In this document: in pieces, positions 9,556-19,742 of the stretch
How positions within the stretch are numbered: position 1 is the first letter of the stretch
Layout: every line of letters starts with the position of its first letter
Assembly (NCBI GenBank): GCA_000151295.1
Contig: GG745333.1
Location: 715,114-747,859 of the forward strand
Direction of reading: 5' to 3'
DNA: 32,746 nucleotides
Origin: Allomyces macrogynus ATCC 38327
Taxonomy: Eukaryota; Blastocladiomycota; Blastocladiomycetes; Blastocladiales; Blastocladiaceae
The notes under the pieces: model-generated
Database searches by the model: none
Told to the model about the DNA's origin: nothing
The model's input: the letters and a program-made list of their open reading frames with translations, nothing else
Position numbers and translations under genes: made by a program

Positions 9556-10068
9556 TGTGCTGGACGGCGGGTCGAGAGTTCCGGGCACTCACTTGGCCAC
9601 GTGAATGGCGGACGTGAGATGATTGCTGATTGGCTGGCGACGGGTATTGGCGTCGTGCGAGGCGAGTGGACGGAGGTGAGCGCGACGGCGGCGGCGCGGG
9701 ACGGGCCGAGCGTGGTGCGGGCAGCGGAATGCGAGCAGTACGGGGAGGATCAGACGCAGAGGATCAGACGCAGAGAGCGGGCGCAACGACACGGACGACG
9801 CTGGCCCCGTCGACATGCGACGATGGAAAGGCGGGTCGCGGGCGCGTCGCGAACACGAACAAGCGCGCGACGCGGTCCCGTGACGTGAAAAGTTGCCGAA
9901 AGGACAAGCACTTGCAACAACCGACGGTCCGACTGACAAAAATGTATATTTCTTAACCGCCACAACCACGCCGTGACCGCGACAGACTTGACGAGGAATC
10001 ACAGCGGGAATCACAGGCCGCGGCTACTACTCGCGAAATCAAATGGCACAGAGTCAGCAACTACATCA
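9556..10068. other. Spacer between C2 gene 3' end and UBL3 start
   Basis: About 513 bp contain the UBL3 promoter and the C2-protein 3' flank. A 14-bp tandem duplication lies at 9745-9772. AT-rich sequence (around 9930-9960, ATGTATATTTCTTAA) is on the C2-gene 3' side. ORFs here lack coding character. Confidence 0.5.
9745..9772. repeat. 14-bp tandem duplication
   Basis: GAGGATCAGACGCA occurs twice head to tail in the spacer upstream of UBL3. It could be a local slippage event. No function is assigned. Confidence 0.8.
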
Positions 10069-10814
10069 TTACCAACCACCCTGACCCTTCAACCTTGCAC
10101 GTACGTATCGCCCGATAAACTTGATGTGAATCTCTCCCGCTGCCAGGTTGCTGTCGTCAGTCAGCGGGATCCAGCGGTCGAGAAACTCTTGGCCGCGCCG
10201 CAGGTCCGAAATATCGATCCGCGCACGCCCAATTAACTACAAATCGACCATCAGCCCGGGATTACCGCCCGGTGCTGTGTTCAGGATGCACGTACCTTGT
10301 CGCCCGTGAAAAAGTTGTATTTGTTCGAGTCCCAGACTTCCAAGAGCATGTCGTTCACGCCCGCGGGTGCCGTGAACTCGAGCGTGTCGCCCAACCGCGG
10401 GTTGCACCCAGCATCCTTGTGCGCGCGCGTCTTGAGCTTCTTGCCGCCAAAGTCGACCTTCGTATATGGGTCAATGTCGCCAAAGAACTCCACGTCTTTG
10501 AGGTTGCGCGCTTCGACTACGCAGCGGTCATCAGGATCAGAATCACAGCTCACACGACCCGGTAGGCGAACCGCAGCTGGGTCAGGGAACGCACTGATTT
10601 CCAGGACGATCCCACGCAGCTCCAGCGGCGGTGGCTGGTACATGAGCGGCGGAGGCGACGCTGGCGGGCGGTACGGTTGCGGCGGTGGTGGCAAATACCC
10701 GCCAGCGTTCATGGCTGCTTGCTGTTGCTGCAGCCGGATCAGGTCCTGCTCGGCCTGCTGGTGTGCCTGTAGCTGCTGCTGGTGGATGCGCAGACCCTCT
10801 TGGTAGGTGTTCAT
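10069..10814 (-). CDS. Small C2-domain protein with Gln/Pro-rich N-terminus
   Basis: C2 domains bind phospholipids, often with calcium, at membranes. The CDS is complement(join(10069..10236,10296..10516,10595..10814)), 202 aa. Introns are 78 nt (GTGCGT...CGTAG) and 59 nt (GTACGT...TGTAG). The joins are LEI|IEARNL and TGDK|LIGRARI. Residues 1-62 are Gln-rich then Pro-rich (HQQQLQAHQQAEQ, PPPPQPYRPP). The single C2 domain spans about 65-195: LRGIVLEIIEARNLKDVEFF, GDIDPYTKVDFGGKKLKTR, NPRLGDTLEF, LLEVWDSNKY, GEIHIKF. The DPY Asp and the WDSN Asp of the calcium loops are present, so calcium binding is possible. It resembles small fungal single-C2 proteins, but I cannot assign an orthologue. The 3' end is the first in-frame stop. 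A GTACGT at about 10098-10103 could instead be a further donor. Confidence 0.85.
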
Positions 10815-11282
10815 GGTCGGTCGTGGGGTTCTTGCCGGTTGCTTGCCACGATCGCAAGAGCGAAAGTGTGGGTGCTGCCGCTGGTAATGGTGGTCACTCG
10901 ATCGGTGCCAAGGACCGGGTGGAGAGTGCTGTGGACTGCAGGAAGAGGGCGGAGCGGAGAGAAATGACGAGGACTGACGTGATTCGTGAATGTGGCGGGA
11001 GGGGACGAGGACACGAGCGGGAAGGGGGCGCGTCCGTCGAGCGTGGGTGTGGCGCCCAACTGACCCACGCCATCCTTGTTCACGGCCTCCACTTGCCCGA
11101 ATCGGTTGGTTCGAGTTGGACGCGCGTGAGACATTCGGCTTGCCGCGACTTCCCCGGGCCCGAGGTTGGTGCGGTTAGTGTTGCTGGCTTCTGCCATGTC
11201 GGTGATGTGCGATCGTGATGCGTTCGTGATCCAAAGCGCGCGGAGAATCAAAACGAATATATTGACACCTGTGCGAATTAGC
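10815..11282. other. Spacer between C2 gene start and DNAJC9 stop
   Basis: These 468 bp hold the C2-gene promoter and the DNAJC9 3' flank. An AT-richer patch (11246-11285, GAATCAAAACGAATATATTG) is the likely 3'-end-forming region for DNAJC9. No gene is recognised. Confidence 0.5.
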
Positions 11283-12729
11283 TCACAGACGGCGCCGTTT
11301 GCTGGCCGCGCGCTGCACGCGCACGCCGCCAGACTTGCCACGCAGTGCTGGAGCGGCCGGTCCACGACGACTACCAGTGCTCGCGGCTCGCCTCGTCGCG
11401 GCGCGCTTACGTGGTGGCTCCTCCTCCTCACTCTCATCCTCTTCTTCTTCTTCCTCATCGTCGTCATCTCCACTCGAAACCGACTCGTACCCATCCTCGT
11501 CCTCGTCGTCGTCTGCCGAGTTGGCCAACTCGTCCTCATCTTCCGATTCGGCCGGTTTCGATGCTCGCTTGGCTGACGCGGGATTGGCAACCTTGCCGTT
11601 GCCCTCCTTGGTCTTGCGCGTGGTTGGTTTCGTGCCCTTGCCGGGTTTCGGGGGGTACTACTCGCAGGTGGAGAAGACTCGGACACGTGAGTCCAAAGAC
11701 GCGTCCCGCAATCAAAGAACGAATCAACGAACCTTGGTGAGCAAATGGTCGAGGTGCGCATCAAACTGCGCCTGCCGCTGCCGCGACCGCTGCAAGATCA
11801 ATGCGCGCAGCGCGTCCTCCTCGCCCTCTCCCTCCTTTGGGGCCTTGGCCCTGCCGCCCTTGCCACCCTTCTTCTTGTTGAGCCCAAGCGCCTCTGCCAG
11901 TTCCGCCGCCTCCTTTGCCTCGGCCTCTTCCCTGCGCTTGCGCTTCCGGCGCTCTTTCGGGTCCTCGTTGGCGTAGGTCGGGAACGACGGCACTTCCTTG
12001 GCGTTGATCGCAGCATCAATCATTGCGCGGAACCGGTCCTCGTCAGCGGTCGACGAGCACAGCACCTGGTCGAGAATCGAGGCCATGTCGCCTTGTGCGG
12101 ATTCGAATGCGGCGAGCACGTCGCGGCGTTCCTCGTCGGATCCTAGAAGGGAAGTTTGTCACTTAGTGTGTCGTGACGGGATGAGAACGGGGAGCGGATG
12201 GAGGACGCACCCTTGTACTGCTGCGCAAACTCGTCAATGGCCTCGGTCGTGATGTTCGACTCGTAGAGGTCCTTGTAGAAGGCGAGAATGTCCTCGGACG
12301 ACCCGTGCGCAAGTGTCTCGGTCGAACCGGTCACGTCGTACCGCTGCCGCGCGGCCGGGTCGGAGAGAATCGTGTAGGCGAAGCTGATGGCTTGGAACTA
12401 CGGCACCATGATCGATGTCAGCCGGCAGCCATTCGCGCGCGATGAAATTGCGAACAAGAAGCTGACCTGCGCCTTGAAATCCTCTTGCTCCTCGGGTGAC
12501 TTGGTGGCATGACGGTCAGGCTAGAGGCGGACCAAGCGCGCCAGCGTCAGCATTGCCGTTCCAACAGGTTCATTATGAAGGTCCTCGGAAAATGTCGCGG
12601 GCCACGAACGTGCGTCCTGAGCGAGAGCTTGCGGTACTGCATTTTGATGTCGTCGAGCGTGGCGGCGCGGTCGACCTGCAGCATCTCGTAGAGGTCGATG
12701 TCGGCCATGGTTTCCGTGTCGGTGCTCAT
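11283..12729 (-). CDS. DNAJC9: DNAJC9-type J-domain protein (Hsp70 co-chaperone, histone chaperone)
   Basis: DNAJC9 recruits Hsp70 through its J domain and binds histones H3-H4 through its C-terminal region. The CDS is complement(join(11283..11657,11733..12142,12211..12397,12467..12520,12610..12729)), 381 aa. The four introns are 89, 69, 68 and 75 nt, with donors GTTCGT, GTCAGC, GTGCGT and GTTCGT, and all four acceptors are TAG. The J domain covers about 11-85 (DLYEMLQVDRAATLDDIKMQ, YRKLS). Intron 1 splits the catalytic HPD motif exactly between His40 and Pro41-Asp42. Family-specific sequence follows: FAQQYKGSDEERRDV, GDMASILDQVLCSST, INAKEVPSF, and a basic EAKEAAELAEALGLNKKKGG helix. The last exon encodes a Lys/Arg-rich linker, a long Asp/Glu tract (about 300-335) and a basic tail ending SKRRRL, which looks nuclear-localising. 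The acidic tail is longer than in animal DNAJC9 and suits a histone chaperone. Confidence 0.93.
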
Positions 12730-13168
12730 GGTTGCAGCAAGTGAAGCAGCCCGGGTTCGCGGGAGGGTGGAGAGGCCATGAGCAGCTCGAGCTACGAATG
12801 AGGCAGCAAAATGAGTGAGTCAATGGCGTATCGGGAGTCACGCTTGTGTCTCAATGTCTCGCACCACACACAAGCTCGACTTCATTCGCTTTGTGCGTCG
12901 CGAGCGTCGCCTGTTGGTTCTGTTTGGTTTTCTCCATGGTCGTGCTTGGCTGTGCGGATGTGAAAGGGCGGTGGCGAGACCTTGAAGGCTTTACTGACAC
13001 CTCACCAATTGTTGACCAGGGTGGTTGCAGTGGCCGATCAAAACGAATAAGGTAAAGTGGAGCCGAGCAGGAAATGGCGCGCAGAGGAGCGCTTGTATAT
13101 ACATAAATAGATCACGGCCACGCCAAGCAAACGCGAAAATGAACGAAGGACAAGGTGAGCGAGCAGGA
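12730..13168. other. Spacer between DNAJC9 start and RPA12 stop
   Basis: These 439 bp hold the DNAJC9 promoter and the Rpa12 3' flank. AT-rich sequence at 13090-13120 (TGTATATACATAAATAG) lies just past the Rpa12 stop and probably directs 3'-end formation. No gene is seen. Confidence 0.5.
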
Positions 13169-13623
13169 TTACGAGTTGAACTTGAACTTGTGCCTGTCGC
13201 ATGGAGACAAGAACAGATGAGCGAGTGCGGCAAAACGACCCCACCGTGATCAGTGCGGGAAAGCACCACGTACCCACACTTCTTGCACGAGTAGAAGACA
13301 GTCTGCCCTTCATCGGCCGACCGCAGCTGCATCGTGTGGAAGGTCATTTCCGGATTGCCGCACTTGGGGCATTTTTCGTTGATTGTGGCCGAGGTCTCTT
13401 CTTGGCGCACGCCCATTTGCGACTTCCACAGCATGATTTCGCGGTTGTGCGCGGCAAAGGCGGTGGCGCGCGACGTGGTCACGACCTCGACGTTTTCAAA
13501 GGCCTCAGCGGGTTGGCGGTAGGAGCAGAGCGTGCACTTGACTTCCGAGTCGGAGGTCGACAGGTCGAGCAAGTTGCCGCAGTCCGGGCAGAAGACGAGG
13601 CCGGCGATCACGTTCGACGACAT
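13169..13623 (-). CDS. RPA12: RNA polymerase I subunit RPA12 (Rpa12/A12.2)
   Basis: Rpa12 is the TFIIS-like zinc-ribbon subunit of Pol I that supports RNA cleavage and termination during rRNA synthesis. The CDS is complement(join(13169..13193,13274..13623)), 124 aa, essentially the yeast length of 125. The 80-nt intron (GTACGT...GACAG) gives the final exon of eight codons, joining CKKCG|HKFKFNS. Two zinc ribbons are present: N-terminal CPDCGNLL with CTLC (about 12-35), and C-terminal CPKCGNPEMTFHTMQLRSAD with CKKCGHKF. The C-ribbon keeps the acidic hairpin 'RSADEG' that reaches the Pol active site. Without splicing the frame runs on into nonsense, so the intron call is firm. It is divergent from Mvp1 across 379 bp. 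Confidence 0.97.
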
Positions 13624-13630
13624 GGTGGCG

Positions 13631-13638
13631 TTAGGGTT
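13631..13638 (-). promoter_or_regulatory. Telobox-like AACCCTAA in RPA12 leader
   Basis: The motif sits 8-15 nt before the Rpa12 ATG on its sense strand. It is the second AACCCTAA I noticed in the window, and both lie at growth-related genes. Function is inferred only. Confidence 0.25.
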
Positions 13639-13649
13639 GGTTGATTGGA

Positions 13650-13673
13650 GGTGGTGGTGGTGGTGGTGGTGGT
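13650..13673. repeat. (GGT)8 microsatellite in RPA12 leader
   Basis: Eight GGT units lie 27-50 nt upstream of the Rpa12 start. On the sense strand they read (ACC)8, so they are probably transcribed in the 5' UTR. Confidence 0.9.
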
Positions 13674-14002
13674 GTCGCGGGAGTGCGATCGCGGTCGAAA
13701 AGGCGGCGGTTCGGGCGTGGGCCGTGCGCGTGCTGGTGGCGCGTTGTGTGCCGTCTGCGTCTCCGTCGTGCTCGTGGCCGTGCTCGCCGTCGTGCTGCTG
13801 CCGAGCAAAGCGCGACGGCAAGCGGCAAAGAGTGCGCGGGCATCACGTGCGGGCAGGTGGACTGCTGCCAGGTCGGTTTGTCTCCGCTTCCACGCGCGCG
13901 AGTTCTGGCCGTGGAAGCATTTTGCGCAACCGCCACTTGGATGCCGACCACATCCGCACCGACAACGTCCACCTGCATGCACGACTAGCAACCACCACCG
14001 CC

Positions 14003-16482
14003 ATGGCCGACGACGCTCCCGCTGACTTGCCGCACAAGGACCCGCCGCTCGCTACACGCGCTGCCGCGCTCGCCGACACCAGCACTATTGGCGCGTCAAA
14101 CCCAGCAACTGCCAACATGGACTCGTCAACGATGCTTGCCGCCGCGTCGATGCTCGTCGAACCGCCCGTGCCCGGCGACCGCGATGACGCCGACAGCCCC
14201 GTGCACAACCCGTGGTCGGCCTCGGCCGACGTCCTGACGCCCGGCGCGGGCCGCATGACGCCCGTCTCCGCCAACCGTACTTAGCCTGCCGTCCCCATGC
14301 CGACGCGTCGTCCACGCCCATCGCTGACGTTGATCTTGTTCAACACTTAGCCATGGCCTCGGCCATCTTCCCGTCACGCTCGCCCGCGACCATGGCCAGC
14401 TACCGGTCCTTCCCGGACCTGCTCCCGCCCGCTTCGGTCACGTCGGGCGCCGGATCCGCCACGTCATTGACCCCACCGGCCTACTCGCCCGCCGCCGTCC
14501 TCCCGCTCGCCGGCGAAGACGATCCGTGGTCGACGGCGGCACCCACGTCGTCTTCCATGGCGCACCGCCGTCTGGCCAAGCCGTCGACGAGCATTGCCGA
14601 CCCGTGGCACCAGTCGAGCACGACCATTGGCTCGACCAACGGCACCGCCAACGATCCGGCGACCTCGACCCCCGTCGACGAGGACGTTGACCCAAACGAC
14701 AATGACGACGACCATTCCCCGACGACGGGCCGCGCGCGCCCACCGCCCGTTTTGCGCACGAGTTCCGGGCTCACGCTCGACGCTGTCCGCGCGCACGCGG
14801 CCGCGCATTCGCCGACCACCGCCAACATGCCCTCGGGCGTACGCAGTCCGCGCGCATTACCGCCCATGTCCCCGGGGCTCATGTCGCCGCGGTCGACGGG
14901 TGGGGCCGCGACGCCAATTGTCGACACGTTTGACGACTGGGACGACGACGCGATGTGGCTCGCCAACCAGGACGCGATCACCGTCACGATTGCGCCCGAA
15001 AAGGGCGGTTCGCTCTTCAAGCACGTCAACTACTATATCTCCAGTGCCAAGCAGGGCACGACTGTGACGCGTCGGTACAGCGACTTTTTGTGGTTGCATG
15101 ACGCGCTCTTGAAAAAGTACCCGTTCCGGCTGCACCTCACGCCGCCGCCTAAGAAAGTGAATGGTGCGTTTCGGATTTCCATTTCTTGGTGCCTGGTTAG
15201 TTTGGCTGCAAGCGATTCCAAATCTCAACCGTTTGGAACTCCTTGCGCCCACCTACCAGTCAACTGACTTGTTGAGCCGCCGGAAATCGCTGACCACGGG
15301 CTAGCCTATGCCCCACCTGTAGCCGACGCCGTGTTTCTCGAAAAGCGCAGACGCGGGTTACAGCGGTACCTGACGCACCTCGTCCGGCACCCGATTTTGG
15401 GGGCCGACGTGCACTTTCGCGCGTTCCTGACCCGGTCCGAGGAGATTGCGACGTACCGGAAACAGGTCGGGTCGAGTTTCGCGCCGGAACCGGAACGGCA
15501 GCCGGAACCGGCACCGCCCGTCGAGTTGGAAGAGCAGTTGGCGGTGCTCGTGCCGCAAATGGAGCACTTGTTTTTGCGGTACCAGAAGTTGGTCGACCGG
15601 ATCGAGGCCATGTGTGCGCGCGAGCTGGAACAGGCGCGCGATTATTTGACGGTGTCGGAGGTGCTGAGGTACACGTTGGGATTCTGGTCGTGAGTAAGAG
15701 AAGGTGTGGAGACTGACATTGACGGTCTCTGATTTTAGCGATATGGGCACGCTCAAGCCGCACTGCTACGACCGCACGTGCACGACGTGTGTCGGGTCGG
15801 CCGACGGGGTCTCGACGCTGGCGTTGCGCGTGGAGCGGGCAGCACACGTGCACGAGGAGTCGGTACGTGATGCGCGGTTTCGATGCGAGTTCACTCTGAT
15901 CGTATGTATGATTTTGACCGATGGATGCATCTCCCGTCCTAGGCCGACGCGATGCTCCTCGGATCCGTGGAAATCCTGAAACTCGTGCGCGACCAAGTCG
16001 CCGGGCTCGAGCACCTTTTCCAGCGCTCCACCAAGGCGCTCACCTCCGCCAAGGCCTCGCTGGCCTCGCTCGCGAAACGCATTGCCAATAACGAAGCCAA
16101 ACTCGCATCTACGGCTATGGCCCCGGAACCGAACCGCGACGTCGAGGACCGGCTCCGCACGTTGCTTGTTGATGACCAGCGCGCGACTCAGCGGGTGGAG
16201 AATGGGATGCGGCATATTCACCGGTGTCTCGCACACGAGTTGAAGGTGTGGCACCGGCACAGGATGATCACGGCGGTTGGCGTGCGCATGTGGACCAAAG
16301 AGCATGTACGACGCGCGAATGAAGTGGCAGTGATTTGGCAAGCGGCCGAGAACGAGCAGGTGGGGGTGTTGCCGGACGCGCCGGCGCGGCCTACGACGAG
16401 CGGGTCGGGGGCGGCAGCGGCGCGTGGGGTGGGGAATGGGGCCACGTCACCGGGCGGTAGCGCGAGCGAGGACCGGGCATGA
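14003..16482 (+). CDS. MVP1: Sorting nexin Mvp1/SNX8 (PX-BAR)
   Basis: Mvp1/SNX8 binds PI3P through its PX domain and tubulates endosomes through a BAR domain, supporting endosome-to-Golgi and endosomal recycling. The CDS is join(14003..14276,14351..15163,15305..15689,15739..15862,15943..16482), 711 aa. The donors are GTACTT, GTGCGT, GTGAGT and GTACGT; all acceptors are TAG. Residues 1-280 are disordered Ser/Pro/Thr/Asp-rich. The PX domain follows (about 295-390): ITVTIAPEKGGSLFKHVNYY, the PI3P-binding RRYSDF (Arg332-Arg333), LLKKYPFRLHL, PPKK, then FLEKRRRGLQRYLTHLVRHP. The BAR region (about 430-680) is helical, including ADAMLLGSVEILKLVRDQVA and LVDDQRATQRVENGMRHIH. Exon 3 has two in-phase acceptors 18 nt apart (exon start 15305 or 15323), so a 705-aa form is possible. 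The first ATG in good context (GCCATGG) was chosen. Confidence 0.93.
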
Positions 16483-16999
16483 AGAGATGCGGTGGAGAAG
16501 AGAGAGACCAGGAGGAATACCATTGCATGAGCAGTTTCTGTGTACCCACGCCCGGTTTGTCAGGTTGGTATCGTTGGTTGGATCGAGAGATGGTTGCGCG
16601 TGCCATCGTTGTTGCAGGCGACGCTCGTTGAAGGCGTGGGCGAAAGAGGCGAAAAGGTCATGAAAGTCGAGGGCGTAAAAGTGATGTCAGCCGGGAGCGC
16701 GTTCGCCTGCCACGACTCGCAGCAACCCGTGACCGGGCTGCATGGGCTGGCCAAGGGAGCAAAGTCCGTGGCGCGCCTTGCGCCTGCAACCAACCGACCA
16801 CCACCATCATCTTCGACCTCCTCCACTACTTTCTCCACCGAGGTCCCGGGCGCCGTCATAAAGCGCAAGAACCTCCGCACGCGTCCGCACCCCCGACTCT
16901 CTGCACGCGAACCGGCCCGCAACACGCTGCACTCGGCCGCAGATCCGCCCTCCCCGACCTGGATCACACTGCCAACGACCAACCTACATCTCGGCCACC
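16483..16999. other. Spacer between MVP1 stop and SEY1 start
   Basis: These 517 bp contain the Mvp1 3' flank and Sey1 promoter/leader. The last 200 bp are C/A/T-rich (CCACCACCATCATC at 16799-16812), typical of leaders here. The start context is GCCACCATG. A 157-codon frame crossing the region has no protein character. Confidence 0.5.
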
Positions 17000-19742
17000 A
17001 TGTCCAACCCTGACGTGTCGACCGACCCAACGCCCGCCGCGTCGCTGCACGAGCTCGCCGCCGACGATGCCGCGCACGCGCCCGCACCTGCCGCGTCCGA
17101 CGTGCCGCTGCCGCAGTCGCCCGATGCCGCGCCGCCAGCAGGATCTGCACCCAAGGAAGAGACTTCGCGCGAACTCGCTGTCGCTGCTCCGTCCGTTGAG
17201 GAGGAGGAGCGCACTGTGCGCTTGCAAATTATCGACGACGAGAAACGTTTCACGTACGCGCACTGTGCGGTGAACAATCTCCGCCGCGATGGATCTGGCT
17301 GACGGCGTGCCTGTGCGACCATCCGCGATAGCCCGGACCTCGACGAGTACATGAACGCCAAGTGGCACGTGCTCGACCGCGGCTTCGACTACAATATGAT
17401 CGCCGTCTTTGGGTCGCAGAGCACCGGCAAGAGTACGTCGGTTTCCCCGGATCGCGCGAGCGCGTCGCGGGCGCACTTGGGATCGCCACGACCATGCTCC
17501 TGCCACCGCCGCCGCCGCGCTCGCGCCCCGTGAAAAATGACAAGCAATACGCCTCCCCTTCCTCACCCCCGCACGCGCATTCTCGCTAGGTACCCTCCTC
17601 AACCGCATCTTCCACACCGACTTTGATGTGATGAACGAGTCGCGCCGCGGGCAAACGACCAAGGGCATTTGGCTTGCCAAGGCGCCTGGGCTCAAGGGCA
17701 CGCTCGTTATGGACGTGGAGGGCACCGACGGCCGCGAGCGCGGCGAGGACCAGGATTTCGAACGCAAGTCGTCGCTCTTCGCACTGGCCATTGCCGAAGT
17801 CATCATCATCAACATGTGGGAACACATGGTCGGCCTCTACCAGGGGGCCAACATGGGTCTGCTCAAGGTCGTGCTGGACGTGAACCTGTCGCTCTTCCAG
17901 AAAAAGGGATCGCCACGGACGCACTTGTTTTTCGTGATTCGCGACCACGCGTCGGGCACGCCGCTCGAAATGCTCGCTGAGACGGTGCGCACTGATCTGG
18001 ACCGGATTTGGGCGAGTTTGAACAAGCCGCCGGGGCTGGAAAACGCCAAGCTTGACGATTTCTTTGATGTCACCTTCACGTCCCTCCCGCACAAGCGGCT
18101 GCAGCCGGACCGGTTCGAGTCGGAGGCCGAGAAACTGCGTGCGCGGTTCATCGACCCCCACCACCCAAAGTTTGTCTTCCAGCCGCGGTACAAAAAGGGG
18201 ATCCCCGCCGACGGGTTCCCGCGATTCGCGCGCGATATCTGGGACCAGATCAACGCGAATCGCGACCTCGATTTGCCGTCACAGCAGGAGCTGCTCGCGC
18301 AGTTCCGGTGTGACGAACTCGCGGCCGTTGCCTCGGCCGCCTACACCAAGTCGACGGCGCCGCTGCGCGCCCGGATTGAGGGTGGTGAGATCGTCGATAC
18401 GTTTGGCCAGGATGCGGATGCGGCACTCGAGGCCGCGCTCGCGCCGTTTGACCAGTCAGCGTCGCGGTACCACCGTGGGGTCTACGAGCGCAAGCGCGCG
18501 GATTTGATTGACCGTGTGGTTACGGCGACGTACTCGGTGTATTCCACACAGATGCGTAACGCGCACCGCCGCGCGATCAACTTGTTCAAGAACGGACTTG
18601 ATTTCAAGCTCAAGGCCAAGCACGCGGATTTCTTCCAGGTTGTCGACACCACGACCGAGGAAGTCGCGCGCTACCTGGCAACCGTCTCGAACTTGACCAA
18701 GCTCAAGGCCGCGGACTGGACGGGCGACGAGGCCGTTGCGCTGCTGAGATCGGAACTCGCCGTGATTGTCGACGAGCGCCGCGTCGAGGAACTCGCCAAG
18801 ATGACGACGGCGACCGAAAAGCAGCTCGTCGGCGAACTCAACGAAGCCGTCGCACTCATTCTGTCCGACCCGCAGCCAGCCATGTGGACGCGCGTCGATG
18901 AAACGTTCAAGGACCTGTTGGGTAACGCCGAGCAAGCGCTCACGCGGCGCGCGACCATGCTGCGCATTGACGGTAACGAAACGGCCGAGCGGCTCGACGA
19001 CCTGCGCGCGGCCGCCGCGCAGGCACTCAAGGACGCGATTGCCGCCGCGACTTCGGACGCGGCGCTCGTGCAGCGGCTGCGCGCCAAGTTTGAAGAAAAG
19101 TTCCGGTACGACGACCAGGGGGTCCCGCGCGTGTGGTCGTCGGCCGACGATATCGATGGCGCTTACAAGAAGGCGCGCGACGAGGCTGCCGCACTGCTGG
19201 CGTCGTACTCGGAACCAGCGCCGCTGCCAGCCGTCCAGGGGCTCGTGGCCGACCGCGACTTGGCACTGATCCCGGATACGCTCGCGACCTCGGTCGCGGA
19301 CCTGGGTCGGTCCCTGGTCCCGCCGGCGCGCGCCTCGGACGTGACGCTGCGATTCCGTCGCGAGGTGGATGTCATGTACACGGAGGCGAAACGGTCGGTC
19401 GTGGCCGCACAGGCGCACGTGCCCAAGTGGGTGTTTGCCGTGATGCTCGTTCTTGGGTGGAACGAGCTGTCTTACTTGCTCACGAACCCGGTCATGCTGT
19501 TCCTGTTCCTGCTCATTGGTGCCGTCGCGTACGTTCTGCACATGACGGGCCTCGACCGGCCGGCATTGAGTGTGGCCAACCGGGTTGGGATGGAGGCCGC
19601 GCGGCAAGTCGGGGAGCGGATTCATGATGCGACGGGTGGACGCGGGATTGCCGGTGCCGTGAACGGGTACTTCTTGGAGCAGGTGCGGCCAGCGAGCGCG
19701 AGTAAGGACGACCTCGAGTTGACGGAGAAGAAGACGCAGTAA
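17000..19742 (+). CDS. SEY1: Sey1/RHD3-family ER membrane-fusion GTPase
   Basis: Sey1 is the fungal functional equivalent of atlastin: a dynamin-like GTPase that fuses ER tubules homotypically. The CDS is join(17000..17253,17332..17432,17590..19742), 835 aa, in the family range. Intron 1 is 78 nt (GTACGC...GATAG); intron 2 is 157 nt (GTACGT...GCTAG) and falls inside the P-loop Ser codon. The GTPase domain has the P-loop GSQSTGKS (112-119), switch region [11 protein letters not shown]3 [13 protein letters not shown] (about 160-172) and G4 RD (about 236-237). A long helical stalk (about 300-720) follows, and then two closely spaced membrane spans (about 733-771, [16 protein letters not shown] and [16 protein letters not shown]). 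The cytosolic tail has an amphipathic region ([13 protein letters not shown]). The N-terminal 80 residues are disordered. The start has a strong context (GCCACCATG). Confidence 0.97.

Larger units (their letters stand above)
13624..14002. other. Divergent promoter region, RPA12 / MVP1
   Basis: These 379 bp lie between two divergent starts. On the Rpa12 sense strand the leader just before ATG is an ACC repeat followed by CAACCAACCCTAACGCCACC. Both 5' leaders are C/A-rich near the start codon. No further gene is seen. Confidence 0.55.

Noticed and set aside
10811..11764. A 317-codon minus-strand ORF overlapping the DNAJC9 last exon and the following spacer
   Set aside because: It is a different frame from the exon carrying the acidic tail, is Arg/Thr-rich, and conflicts with the homology-supported splice structure.
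16540..17013. A 157-codon plus-strand ORF before SEY1
   Set aside because: It starts at a non-ATG codon, has no recognisable motif and overlaps the start of SEY1 in another frame. It is treated as promoter/leader.
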